Source: Arthrobacter sp. EM1
Lineage (GTDB): Bacteria > Actinomycetota > Actinomycetes > Actinomycetales > Micrococcaceae
Assembly: GCF_029964055.1 (NCBI RefSeq)
Contig: NZ_CP124836.1
Span: 3,100,001 to 3,164,000 of the forward strand
Length of the DNA: 64,000 nt
Direction: 5' to 3'
Shown in pieces: positions 8,018 to 16,561 of the stretch; the first letter of the stretch is position 1, and each line of letters begins with the position of its first letter. Both the position numbers and the translations under genes were made by a program. Below the pieces are notes generated by a model, which was not told where the DNA came from, made no database searches, and saw only the letters and a list, made by a program, of their open reading frames with translations.

Positions 8018-8623
8018 ATGAGAAGGAAGTTCCGTCTAATGATCGCTATGCTCTGCTGCGCTTTGGTAGGGCTCTCGACGCCAACAGCGGCATCAGCGGC
8101 ATCGTTCGCAGAAGCGGGCGAGCCCTCGGCAGGACAACAGGCAATCGCAATGGATAACCTCCGCGAGCATATTGCGGCTGACCCCACCGACTTCCAAGAG
8201 CGGATGAACATCCTGGATGACGCGCCGGCAATCGACACGTATCTCGAGCGGTTCGATAACGTCGACGTCGACCAGCAGAAGGCGTTCTTCGCGGCCTCCA
8301 TGCCGACCGAGGCGTTGCGCAGTTTTGTTGACATGACCAACAAGGGCGCCCTCGATATCAGGGTGACTTCAATGTCCGACGGCACCCTGGCCACCAGCGT
8401 CGAGATCGATCCGACATACGGCTTCACGGCCCCAGCAAAAAATCAGGGCGAGACGACGGCCCTTCCTTCATGTCCATCAGCGTGGGCTGCGTTCTGGGCC
8501 TGGTATGCAACGGAAGCAGCGTTCTGCGGCGCAATGGGATTCTTCGGCCCTGGAGCCGCTCTCGCTTGTGCCCTGGCCATGGGCTTGGGCGGAACAGCCC
8601 TCGACTTCAACCGCGGTTGCTAG
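8018..8623 (+). CDS. Secreted precursor with hydrophobic four-cysteine C-terminus (candidate bacteriocin)
   Basis: A 201-residue protein I do not recognise. Residues 1-28 form a clear Sec signal peptide (RRK, hydrophobic core with LCCALVGL, cleavage near ASA). Residues 30-145 are hydrophilic and acidic. The last 50 residues (152-201) differ sharply: hydrophobic, rich in Ala, Gly and Trp, with exactly four Cys at 152, 170, 184 and 201, the final one being the C-terminus. A signal peptide, an acidic middle and a Cys-rich apolar tail recall precursors such as halocin C8, but the tail has fewer cysteines and I cannot claim homology. ATG 8018 follows GGGGG. The next gene starts 10 bases after the stop and encodes a small membrane protein, as an immunity protein would be. 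Antimicrobial function is inference. Confidence 0.7.
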   Translation: MRRKFRLMIAMLCCALVGLSTPTAASAASFAEAGEPSAGQQAIAMDNLREHIAADPTDFQERMNILDDAPAIDTYLERFDNVDVDQQKAFFAASMPTEALRSFVDMTNKGALDIRVTSMSDGTLATSVEIDPTYGFTAPAKNQGETTALPSCPSAWAAFWAWYATEAAFCGAMGFFGPGAALACALAMGLGGTALDFNRGC

Positions 8624-8633
8624 GATCGAACTA

Positions 8634-9008
8634 ATGAACCAAAAAATCCGAAATGGTCAAACTAAAGACGCTTACTGGCTACTCCTAAGCTTCTTTTTCG
8701 CTGCTGGAGTCGTTGTCATTGGCCTTGCCGAGGGGTTGATTCTACTCGGAGCGGCAATCGCACTCGTGGTCGCCATCGTCGGCCTCACGGCTCTGCATGG
8801 ACAGTTCAGGAAAGACGTTTTGCGGCACATCTCAACTGCCTCACCGGGCGTCGGCGTCACGGCGGCCACCGTCGTTGCCGTTGCCGTCCTGCTGCGCGGC
8901 ACTGATTCCGCAGTTTGGGCCGTCCCGCTGCTGGCCGTCGGCGCCTCAGTTGGCCTTTACATGTGGCTGCGCCGTCATGGGCGCTACGACGAGTCCGCTG
9001 CAGTCTAA
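8634..9008 (+). CDS. Small integral membrane protein, possible immunity protein
   Basis: A 124-residue protein with about four membrane helices: WLLLSFFFAAGVVVIGL, LILLGAAIALVVAIVGL, a segment around VGVTAATVVAVAVLL, and WAVPLLAVGASVGLYMWL. The N-terminus (MNQKIRNGQTKDAY) and the loop FRKDVLRH are basic. The ribosome site AGGA at 8622-8625 overlaps the upstream stop codon, so translation is probably coupled to the secreted precursor. No domain is recognised. Position and topology fit an immunity or processing partner for the precursor, but a generic membrane protein is equally possible. A longer reading frame from 8505 exists but would overlap the precursor gene and lacks a ribosome site. Confidence 0.65.
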   Translation: MNQKIRNGQTKDAYWLLLSFFFAAGVVVIGLAEGLILLGAAIALVVAIVGLTALHGQFRKDVLRHISTASPGVGVTAATVVAVAVLLRGTDSAVWAVPLLAVGASVGLYMWLRRHGRYDESAAV

Positions 9009-9038
9009 GGTCTGAACACCGGTCCGGCCGGGTCCCCG

Positions 9039-11078
9039 CTAGACCTCCGCCACAGGCGCCGCGAACTGCGCCGCGTACAGCGCGGCGTATGCCCCGCCGG
9101 TTTCCAACAATGAAGCGTGGTTCCCCTGCTCGACGATCTGGCCGGCCTCCATCACCAGGATGAGGTCGGCGTCGCGGATGGTGGAGAGGCGGTGGGCGAT
9201 GACGAACGAGGTCCGGTCCGACCGCAGCGCGCTCATCGCCTTCTGCACCAGGACCTCGGTCCGCGTATCCACCGACGATGTTGCCTCGTCCAGGATCAGC
9301 ACCGAGGGCCGGGCCAGGAACGCCCGGGCAATGGTGAGCAGCTGCTTCTCCCCCGCCGAGACGTTGGCGCCCTCGTCGTCGAGCACGGTGTCGTAGCCCT
9401 CCGGCAAGGACCTGACGAACCGGTCCACGTAAGTGGCCTTCGCCGCTTCCATGATCTCCGTCTCGGAAGCGGAAGGCCGGCCGTAGGCGATGTTGTCCCG
9501 GATGGTCCCGCCGAACAGCCAGGTGTCCTGCAGCACCATGCCCATCCGTGAGCGCAACTCGTTGCGGGTCATCGCGGTGACGTCCACGCCGTCCAGTGTG
9601 ATCCGCCCGGCGTCGAGCTCGTAGAAGCGCATCATCAGGTTCACCAGCGTGGTCTTCCCGGCTCCGGTGGGGCCCACAATGGCCACAGTCTGCCCCGGCT
9701 CGGCCACCAGATTCAGGTCCGCGATCAGCGGCTTGTCCGGCGTGTACGCAAAGGACACGTCCTCGAACACCAGCCGCCCGCGCTTGGACTCCGGCGCGGC
9801 CCCGGGAACAGGATCAGCCGACTGCTCCTCGGTGTCCAGCAGCTCGAACACCCGCTCGGCGCTGGCCACACCGGATTGCAGCAGGTTCGCCATGGACCCC
9901 AGCTGGGCCAGCGGCTGGGTGAACTGCCGGGAGTACTGGATGAACGCCTGCACGTCTCCGAGCTGCATGGCTCCGGAAGCCACCTGCAGCCCACCCACCA
10001 CGGCGATCCCCACGTAGACCAGGTTCCCGATGAACGTCATGGCCGGCATGATCAGCCCGGAAATGAACTGCGCGCCGAAGCTCGCCTGGTACAGCTCCGC
10101 GTTCTTCTGCCGGAACGTCTCCTCCACCTCGCGCTGCCGGCCGAAGACCTTCACCAGCGCGTGCCCGGTGTAGGTCTCCTCGATCTGGCCGTTCAACTCA
10201 CCGGTGTGCTTCCACTGCGCCACGAACAGTTTCTGCGAGCGCTTGGCGATCAGCGCTGTCGTCACCAGCGTCAGCGGAATTGTCACCAGTGCGATCAGCG
10301 CCAGCGTGGGCGAGAGGATGAACATCATGATCAGCACGCCCAGCACGGTCAGCAGCGAGGTGACGGCCTGGCTGATGGACTGCTGCAGGCTTTGGGAGAT
10401 GTTGTCCACATCATTGGTAACGCGGCTGAGCAGCTCGCCACGCTGCACCGAGTCGAAGTAGCGCAGCGGCAGCCGGTTGATCTTGGCTTCGATCCGCTCG
10501 CGCAGCCGGAACACGGTGCGCTGCACAATCCCGTTGAGCACGTACGCCTGCACCCAGCTGAACGCCGAGGCCAGCACGTAGAGCACCAGCGCCCACAACA
10601 GCACTGAGGACAGCGCGGTGAAGTCGATCCCAACCCCGGGCGTCAGCGTCATGGCGCTGAGCATGTCCGCTTTTTGGTTCTCCCCCGCGGCGCGCAGCTG
10701 GGCGATCAGTTGGGCCTGGCTCACCCCTGCGGGCAGCTGCTTGGACACGACGCCGGCGAAGATCAGGTTGGTGCCCTCACCGAGGAGCCGCGGGCCGATC
10801 ACCGAGAACGCCACGCTCACCACCGCGAGTCCCAGGACCAGGGTCAACCACAGCCGCTCCGGGTGCAGCTGGCCGAGCAGCCGCTTCGCGGACGGGCCGA
10901 AGTTCATCGCCTTCTCCGCGGGCACGTTCATCCCGGCAAAGGGTCCGCCGTGGCCGGGGCCGCCGCGCGGACGGGGAATGCGCTCGACGGCGGCAGGTCC
11001 GCCGGGTTTCCCGGTTCCCCCGCCGGGCACCCGTCCGTCAGCTGCGGTCCGCGGGCCGGTGCTGTTGGTGCCGCTCAT
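9039..11078 (-). CDS. ABC exporter subunit, membrane-ATPase fusion with canonical Walker B Glu
   Basis: A 679-residue half-transporter of the multidrug/lipid exporter class. A Gly/Pro-rich cytoplasmic stretch of about 65 residues precedes the membrane domain (roughly 80-400), followed by the nucleotide-binding domain: Walker A GPTGAGKTT near 474, Walker B SVLILDEATSSVD with the catalytic Glu, and H-loop IAHRLST. Its signature is VSAGEKQ rather than the usual LSGGQ. It overlaps the preceding ABC gene by 4 bases (ATGA), and the pair resembles heterodimeric exporters such as Rv1272c/Rv1273c or BmrC/BmrD. The substrate cannot be read from sequence. It converges on the candidate bacteriocin pair, which is suggestive but not evidence of a link. 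Confidence 0.9.
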   Translation of the reverse strand: MSGTNSTGPRTAADGRVPGGGTGKPGGPAAVERIPRPRGGPGHGGPFAGMNVPAEKAMNFGPSAKRLLGQLHPERLWLTLVLGLAVVSVAFSVIGPRLLGEGTNLIFAGVVSKQLPAGVSQAQLIAQLRAAGENQKADMLSAMTLTPGVGIDFTALSSVLLWALVLYVLASAFSWVQAYVLNGIVQRTVFRLRERIEAKINRLPLRYFDSVQRGELLSRVTNDVDNISQSLQQSISQAVTSLLTVLGVLIMMFILSPTLALIALVTIPLTLVTTALIAKRSQKLFVAQWKHTGELNGQIEETYTGHALVKVFGRQREVEETFRQKNAELYQASFGAQFISGLIMPAMTFIGNLVYVGIAVVGGLQVASGAMQLGDVQAFIQYSRQFTQPLAQLGSMANLLQSGVASAERVFELLDTEEQSADPVPGAAPESKRGRLVFEDVSFAYTPDKPLIADLNLVAEPGQTVAIVGPTGAGKTTLVNLMMRFYELDAGRITLDGVDVTAMTRNELRSRMGMVLQDTWLFGGTIRDNIAYGRPSASETEIMEAAKATYVDRFVRSLPEGYDTVLDDEGANVSAGEKQLLTIARAFLARPSVLILDEATSSVDTRTEVLVQKAMSALRSDRTSFVIAHRLSTIRDADLILVMEAGQIVEQGNHASLLETGGAYAALYAAQFAAPVAEV

Positions 11079-12814
11079 GCTGCCTCCTCCGCTGCGAGCT
11101 GGGAGTTCACAATCTCCTGGTACGTCTCCGAGGTCTCCAGCAGCTCCTCGTGCGTGCCGTCCGCGACGATCCTGCCGTCGTCGACGACGAGGATCTGGTC
11201 CGCGTCCACAATGCTGGAGACCCGCTGGGCGATGATCACCAGGGTGGCGCCGGCGGTGTGCTCCTTGAGCGCCCGCCGCAGCCGGGCATCGGTGGCGGTG
11301 TCCAGCGAGGAAAAGGAGTCGTCAAAGATGTAAAGCTCGGGCCGTTTCACCAGCGCCCGGGCGATCGCGATCCGCTGCCGTTGCCCGCCGGAGACGTTGG
11401 TGCCGCCTTGGGAGATGGCCGCATCCAGCCCGCCGTCCATCTCGCGGACAAAGTCCTCCGCCTGCGCAATGGACAGCGCTTGCCACATTTCATCCTCCGT
11501 GGCGTCGGGTTTGCCGTAAAGCAGGTTGCTGCGGACGGTCCCGGAAAACAGGTAGGGCTTCTGCGGGACCAGGCCGATGTGCCCCCAGAGCAGGTCCGGG
11601 TGCAGCTGGCGCAAGTCCACGCCGTCGATCCGGACCGAACCGGAGGTGGCGTCGAAGAGCCGCGGCATCAGGTTCACCAGGGTGGTCTTGCCGGAACCGG
11701 TGGCACCGATGATCGCCGTCGTCTGCCCCGCGCGGGCGGTGAAGCTGATCCCGGACAGGACCGGCCGTTCGGCACCCGGGTAGGCGAAACCGACGTCGCG
11801 CATCTGAAGCTCACCGCGGCCGGTGCGCCCGGAAAAGTCGACCGGATGCTCCGGCGGGCGGACGCTGGACTCGGTCCCGAGCACCTTCCCGATCCGGTCG
11901 GCCGAGACCGCGGCGCGCGGGATCATGATCGCCATAAACGTCGCCATCATAACGGACATCAGGATCTGCATCAGGTAGCTCAGGAACGCGATCATGGTGC
12001 CCACCTGCATGGAGCCGTCCTGGATCCGGAACGCGCCGAACCAGATCACGGCCACTGAGGAGACATTCAGCACCAGCATCACGGTGGGGAACGCGAGCGC
12101 CATCAGGCGGCCGGCGCGCAGTCCGGTGTCTGTGACGTCCGCGTTGGCCCGGCCGAAGCGGGCGCTCTCCACGTCCTCGCGGACGAAGGCCCGCACCACC
12201 CGGATGCCGGTGAGCTGTTCGCGGAGCACCCGGTTTACGGTGTCGATCCGGGTCTGCATCAGCCGGAAAAGCGGCACCATCCGGATGATGATGAGCCCCA
12301 CGGCGACCAGCAGCACCGGCACGCTGACCGCGATCAGCCAGGACAGCTGCAGGTCCTGCCGCATCGCCATGATCACCCCGCCGATGCTGAGCATGGGCGC
12401 GGTGACCATCAGGGTGGCGGACATCAGCACCAGCTGCTGGACCTGCTGGACATCGTTGGTGGAGCGGGTGATCAGGCTCGGCGCGCCGAAGTGGGTGACC
12501 TCCTGTTCGGAGAAGGCCGCTACCTTACTGAAGATCGCCCCGCGCACGTCCCGGCCCAGCGCCATCGCCGCCTTCGCCCCGAAGTACACGGCGGCGATGG
12601 CGCACACGATCTGCAGCAGGGTCACCAGCAGCATCACGGCGCCGGTGCGCAGGATGTAGTCGGTGTCCCCCTTCGCCACACCCTGGTCGATGATGTCCGC
12701 GTTCAGCGTGGGCAGGTACAGCGACGCGATGGATTGCGCCAACTGGAAGACGACGACGGCGAGCAGCAGCCGCCGTTGCGGCTGTAAGTATTCAACGAGC
12801 AGTTTCCAGAGCAT
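11075..12814 (-). CDS. ABC exporter subunit with degenerate catalytic site
   Basis: A 579-residue half-transporter: membrane domain in the first 330 residues, then Walker A GATGSGKTT, signature VSGGQRQ, Walker B LYIFDDSFSSLD and IIAQRVSS in the H-loop region. Two departures mark it as the non-catalytic half of a heterodimer: the Walker B glutamate is Asp (FDDS) and the H-loop His is Gln (AQR). It therefore pairs naturally with the downstream subunit, whose Glu and His are intact. ATG 12814 follows TTGGAG with 6 bases spacing and is preferred over the longer frame from 12841. First gene of the two-gene operon. Confidence 0.9.
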   Translation of the reverse strand: MLWKLLVEYLQPQRRLLLAVVVFQLAQSIASLYLPTLNADIIDQGVAKGDTDYILRTGAVMLLVTLLQIVCAIAAVYFGAKAAMALGRDVRGAIFSKVAAFSEQEVTHFGAPSLITRSTNDVQQVQQLVLMSATLMVTAPMLSIGGVIMAMRQDLQLSWLIAVSVPVLLVAVGLIIIRMVPLFRLMQTRIDTVNRVLREQLTGIRVVRAFVREDVESARFGRANADVTDTGLRAGRLMALAFPTVMLVLNVSSVAVIWFGAFRIQDGSMQVGTMIAFLSYLMQILMSVMMATFMAIMIPRAAVSADRIGKVLGTESSVRPPEHPVDFSGRTGRGELQMRDVGFAYPGAERPVLSGISFTARAGQTTAIIGATGSGKTTLVNLMPRLFDATSGSVRIDGVDLRQLHPDLLWGHIGLVPQKPYLFSGTVRSNLLYGKPDATEDEMWQALSIAQAEDFVREMDGGLDAAISQGGTNVSGGQRQRIAIARALVKRPELYIFDDSFSSLDTATDARLRRALKEHTAGATLVIIAQRVSSIVDADQILVVDDGRIVADGTHEELLETSETYQEIVNSQLAAEEAA

Positions 12815-12917
12815 CCGAACTCCAAGCCACGTGTCACACAAAGTGATTCGAGGCTCAGTTTACGTCCGGATGCTTGGAACGGACGGGGTTCCTCTGAGGG
12901 CTGATCCGGGTTGGATC

Positions 12918-13904
12918 TCAGTCGACCGCGGCGCGGACGTCGCCCTCTTTGTGCCCGCCCTCCTTCTTGCCGAACGGCAGCACTTTGAGCAGCGGATGCA
13001 GGACAGCCATGACGACGAGGCCCCAAGCGAGACCAAGGACGGCCGAGCACAGGGTGTTCACAAGCCAGGCCAGGAAGCCGCCCACCACCGGGATCCCGGC
13101 GAAGGGAGCTTCCAGGACGTGGACCAGGTCATACGGCAGGTGCCAGCCAAGGTCGTAGGCCCCCTGGAGCATGATGTGGCCGCCGACCCACAGCATGGCG
13201 ACCGTCCCGATAACGGTGATCGTGTTCAGGACGGCGGGCATGCCCTTGACGAGCAGCTCGCCGAAGCGCTGGGAGCCCGCCGACTCCTTGGTGGTCAGGT
13301 GCAGGCCGATGTCGTCCATCTTGACGATGAGCGCGACGGCTCCGTACACGCCCACCGTGATCGCGAGCGCCACAATCACCAGGATGACCGCCCGGGTCCA
13401 CAGGGACTCGGCGGACACCTCGTTCATCGCGATGACCATGATCTCGCAGGAGAGGATAAAGTCCGTAGTGATCGCGCCCTTGGTGACCTTGGCCTCCGCC
13501 TCCGGGCCCCGGTCGACCGCCGGCGTCTCTTCATCGGCCTCGTGGTGGCCGCGGAGCTTATGCCAGACCTTCTCGGCACCCTCATAGCAGAGGTAGGTGC
13601 CGCCCAGCATAAGGATGAACGGAATGACCCCAGGGATGAAGGCGCTGATGAGCAGCAGCGCCGGCAGGATGATCAAAAGTTTGTTTCGCAGCGAGCCCCA
13701 GAAGATCCGCTTGATCATCGGCAGTTCGCGGGACGGGTCCGCCCCGGACACGTACTGCGGGGTGACGGCGGCGTCGTCAATGACCACGCCCGCTGCCTTG
13801 GCCCCCGCCTTGGCCGCTCCGGCTGCGACGTCGTCCACCGAGGCGGCCGCAATCTTGGCCAGGGCTGCGATGTCGTCCAGAAGGGCGACGAGACCGCCGC
13901 TCAC
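12918..13904 (-). CDS. DUF808 family inner membrane protein (YedI-like)
   Basis: A 328-residue protein matching the DUF808/YedI family end to end: the N-terminal MSGGLVALLDDIAALAKIAAASVDDVAAG is diagnostic, then an Ala-rich amphipathic stretch, LLIILPALLLISAF, and several further membrane helices, ending in a charged tail KKEGGHKEGD. Family members are widespread predicted inner-membrane proteins of unknown role. GTG 13904 follows GGAAG. It is transcribed toward the ABC operon, 103 bases away, but whether they share a transcript is not clear. Confidence 0.9.
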   Translation of the reverse strand: MSGGLVALLDDIAALAKIAAASVDDVAAGAAKAGAKAAGVVIDDAAVTPQYVSGADPSRELPMIKRIFWGSLRNKLLIILPALLLISAFIPGVIPFILMLGGTYLCYEGAEKVWHKLRGHHEADEETPAVDRGPEAEAKVTKGAITTDFILSCEIMVIAMNEVSAESLWTRAVILVIVALAITVGVYGAVALIVKMDDIGLHLTTKESAGSQRFGELLVKGMPAVLNTITVIGTVAMLWVGGHIMLQGAYDLGWHLPYDLVHVLEAPFAGIPVVGGFLAWLVNTLCSAVLGLAWGLVVMAVLHPLLKVLPFGKKEGGHKEGDVRAAVD

Positions 13905-14035
13905 AGCTCGCTTCCGGACTGCTGGAGGGCGTACGGCTGGACGAAGTTGCTTCGGTCAAGGCGCGTGATTGGCATCCTCGAATTATATGGTGGCGTGTAG
14001 CCCGTCGACGCTGGATCTGGACCGGGCCGGCTCGG

Positions 14036-14041
14036 TAGCGT
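14036..14041 (+). promoter_or_regulatory. -10 box of likely leaderless VOC gene
   Basis: TAGCGT ends 7 bases before ATG 14049, placing the transcription start at or next to the start codon. This favours ATG 14049 over GTG 14040, which would overlap the -10 box. Confidence 0.55.
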
Positions 14042-14048
14042 GAAGGGC

Positions 14049-14486
14049 ATGAACATCAGACTTGAGAACGTCGGCATCGCCGTCCGCGACTTGGAGGCAG
14101 CGATCGCTTTCTTCACCGACCTCGGTCTCGCGGTCGTTGGCCGGGACACCGTCAGCGGCGATTGGACCGACACCGCCGTCGGGCTTGACGGCAATCACGC
14201 CAACATTGCCATGCTCGAAACGCCGGACGGTCACGGCCGCCTCGAACTCTTTGAGTACATCCACCCCGATGCGATCGAGACGGCGCCCACGCGTCCCAAC
14301 GAGATTGGCATGCACCGGGTCGCGTTCTCAGTTGCTGACATCGACGAGGCCCTGGAAATAGCCGCAAGGCACGGCTGCTATCCGCTTCGCGGCGTGGCGA
14401 CCTACAAAGACATCTACAAGCTCACGTACGTCCGCGGGCCCAGCGGCATCCTCGTGATGCTCGCCGAGGAATTGAAGAAAAACTGA
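14049..14486 (+). CDS. VOC family protein, methylmalonyl-CoA epimerase/glyoxalase-like
   Basis: A 145-residue single VOC module: NVGIAVRDLEAAIAFFTDLGLAVVGRD opens the first beta-alpha-beta-beta-beta unit and MHRVAFSVADIDEALEIAARHGCYPL opens the second, with RLELFEYIHP and GILVMLAEEL ending each. Metal-ligand candidates are an early acidic or His residue, Glu in LELFEY, His in MHRV and Glu near the C-terminus. The substrate is unknown; VOC enzymes include epimerases, dioxygenases and resistance proteins. Monocistronic, likely leaderless. Confidence 0.82.
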   Translation: MNIRLENVGIAVRDLEAAIAFFTDLGLAVVGRDTVSGDWTDTAVGLDGNHANIAMLETPDGHGRLELFEYIHPDAIETAPTRPNEIGMHRVAFSVADIDEALEIAARHGCYPLRGVATYKDIYKLTYVRGPSGILVMLAEELKKN

Positions 14487-14608
14487 GCGCCTGGCCGGTG
14501 CGCCCGGTCGCCGGCCCGGTGTAGCTCGCGTGGTGGACACCGCGGGGACCGGAGACCCGGCAGCCACCGGAGGAAACACACGGACTGGAAAGCGCGCGTA
14601 GCCGGGGT

Positions 14609-14722
14609 GCCACCGTCGAAGTCGGCCGGTTTTGGGCGGCGGCGCTCGGCTGGGGTGTTTCCAGCGAGGGCCCCGGCGGCAACGAGTTTTGCGTCCTCAC
14701 CCCGGGGGACGTCCGGGGCGGC
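14609..14722 (+). pseudogene. Remnant of a glyoxalase-like VOC gene
   Basis: In the forward frame through 14615 the DNA encodes GRFWAAALGWGVSSEGPGG and then NEFCVL, a combination very characteristic of small Glyoxalase_6-type VOC proteins (RFWAAALGW near the N-terminus, GNEFCVL near the C-terminus). There is no start codon, the region between the two motifs is far too short, and no C-terminal part follows before the convergent copper gene. It appears to be an internally deleted fossil next to an intact VOC gene. Confidence 0.6.
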
Positions 14723-14751
14723 GTCGCACGCCAAGTTGGGACCGGCCTGCC

Positions 14752-16461
14752 TCAGCGCACCACGACCACATCGGCGACGGCCGCGGGCTGCTCCAGCTCG
14801 TTGACCCGGACGGCGGCGGTGATCTTCCATTGACCCGCCACCGGCAACACGACCGCGGCCCGGTAGCTGCCCGGCGTTTCTCCGGGCTGGACCTCGGCGG
14901 CCAGCGGTCCGAGACTCAGGTTCGGCTCAGCCACACTGACCTGCGGCATGCCGAGGGGCACGATGGGAGCGCCCCCGGCGTCGGTGAGGTCGAAGGTGAT
15001 GACATTTGTCCCTGCCGTGCCCGGGCTGAACCGTCCGGTCAGGTGGCCGGTGCCGAGCTCGGCAAGCACCGGGGTGCCGACTGAAGTGGATGCCTCGGCT
15101 GCCGCCGCAACCAGTTCAGCGGGGTTATCGGTGGCGCGGGGGTTCTGCAGCGTCAGGGCCGAGGTAAGTCCAACGACCAGCACCACCCCCACCGCTTCCA
15201 CGCGGATGGCCAGCGCCAGCCGGGGCCAGGCGCTCCCCGTGATTCCCTCGCGCTTCAGGCGAGGGACGAGCCCGAATCGGTTCCACGCCGCAAGTGCGCC
15301 AATGATGACGACCATGCCAAGTTTGGCCAGCAGAAGCAGACCATACGAACTGCCAACGAGGGCCGCCACCGAACCGACCATCACCACGGCCAGGACGGCG
15401 CCGGTGACGCCCAGCAGGACAACGATGCCACCGGCCAGCGTGGAGAACCTGCCCAGGACCACGGCCGCCTCGGCAGCGTCGCCCTTCCGGCGTCGGGCGC
15501 GGGCGAGGTGGATGACCAGGGCCGCGAGGCCACCCAGCCAAACAGCTGCCGTCCCGGCGTGGACCAGGTCGGCGCCCATCACCAGCCAGCTGGGTCCGAA
15601 GGTCCGGGTGTGGCCGACAGGCAGCACCGAGACCAGCGCCGCTCCGGCTCCCACCGTCCCGACCCAGAAGCCCTCCCGGCGCGGCAGCAGTGGCCGCAGC
15701 AGCATCAGTGCCACCCCGGAGGCGGCAAGGACCAGGGTCAGCGCGGCAGCCCCGAACCATCCGGTGAGGACGAGAGCCGGATCCATTAGCGCGCCGAGAC
15801 CCAACCCCCGCTCCCGCACCACGGTGAGTGGCACCAGCACGACGTAGGCGCCAACAGCGACGAGTGCGGCCACCCAGGGTAGCCGACGACCCGCTGCGGT
15901 GGTGCGGGCAACAAACAAGTCGAAAACCGTGAAACCCACGAGACAGAACAAGCCCAGATATCCGAAAGCGCCGAGTGCCCCGTACAGGACGTCCACCGGC
16001 CGGGTGTCACTTTCGACGATGGTCGGGACCGCTGCGCTGGCCCTGCCCACTGCGAACGACAGCACCCCGGATTCAGGGTGCGAGTCGTCGGAAACCACCC
16101 GCCAGCCAAGCACGTAGCTGCCCTCGGCGAGATCCGGTGGCAGGGTAACCCGGACCGTCGCGTCCAGCGCCTCGACAGGCACAGGGCGATGACCCCCGCT
16201 GCCGTCGTAAAGCTGAAAGCCGTCGGGGACCAGGAAGACCGGCTCGTCGAAGGCGAGTTCTACCGATCTCTGCGCAACGGCCAGCACGGCGCCTTCGTCC
16301 GGCGTCGTGGATACAAGCTCGGCGTGCGCCCATGCCGGGGCCGCGGGCACCGCCAGCACCAGGGTGAGCGCTGCGAACAACATCCCGAGGAGCCGCCGGA
16401 CCAGGGGTCCCCGGGCTCGGGATTCCCGCTCCCGGGTCCGATGGGGCGTTCCTCTCGACAT
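14752..16461 (-). CDS. CopC-CopD fusion, copper uptake/resistance protein (YcnJ-like)
   Basis: A 569-residue membrane protein. A signal peptide of 45 residues ends AWA, so the mature protein begins with His46 (HAEL), and DDSHPESG supplies the Asp and second His: the copper site known from CopC. The CopC domain spans about 46-142. A CopD-like part with eight or more helices follows (about 155-450), then an extracytoplasmic beta domain to the C-terminus. The protein probably binds copper outside the membrane and passes it inward or buffers it. ATG 16461 follows GGAG. It lies 100 bases downstream of the multicopper oxidase gene on the same strand, with a long hairpin between, so both may respond to copper while being expressed at different levels. 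Confidence 0.9.
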   Translation of the reverse strand: MSRGTPHRTRERESRARGPLVRRLLGMLFAALTLVLAVPAAPAWAHAELVSTTPDEGAVLAVAQRSVELAFDEPVFLVPDGFQLYDGSGGHRPVPVEALDATVRVTLPPDLAEGSYVLGWRVVSDDSHPESGVLSFAVGRASAAVPTIVESDTRPVDVLYGALGAFGYLGLFCLVGFTVFDLFVARTTAAGRRLPWVAALVAVGAYVVLVPLTVVRERGLGLGALMDPALVLTGWFGAAALTLVLAASGVALMLLRPLLPRREGFWVGTVGAGAALVSVLPVGHTRTFGPSWLVMGADLVHAGTAAVWLGGLAALVIHLARARRRKGDAAEAAVVLGRFSTLAGGIVVLLGVTGAVLAVVMVGSVAALVGSSYGLLLLAKLGMVVIIGALAAWNRFGLVPRLKREGITGSAWPRLALAIRVEAVGVVLVVGLTSALTLQNPRATDNPAELVAAAAEASTSVGTPVLAELGTGHLTGRFSPGTAGTNVITFDLTDAGGAPIVPLGMPQVSVAEPNLSLGPLAAEVQPGETPGSYRAAVVLPVAGQWKITAAVRVNELEQPAAVADVVVVR

Positions 16462-16501
16462 GATCGTCTCCTCGTTCTGGGTAGCAGTGCCGATGCGGGG
16501 C

Positions 16502-16556
16502 TAGCAACGCTCACCGCCGCCCGGCCTGGGGGGCCGGGCGGCGGTGAGCGTTGCTA
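16502..16556 (-). terminator. 25-bp perfect hairpin between multicopper oxidase and copCD
   Basis: Arms 16502-16526 and 16532-16556 are perfect complements with a 5-base loop (TGGGG). On the minus strand no U-tract follows, so it resembles the tail-less terminators reported in actinobacteria, or an RNA-processing/attenuation site that separates the two copper genes. Confidence 0.7.
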
Positions 16557-16561
16557 AAATG

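Noticed and set aside
9039..12814. ABC exporter as the dedicated exporter of the candidate bacteriocin
   Set aside because: The precursor has its own Sec signal peptide and the ABC genes are convergent and resemble general multidrug exporters without a peptidase domain, so the link is only positional.
12663..14000. 445-codon plus-strand open frame
   Set aside because: Antisense to the ABC exporter start and DUF808; composition typical of shadow frames.
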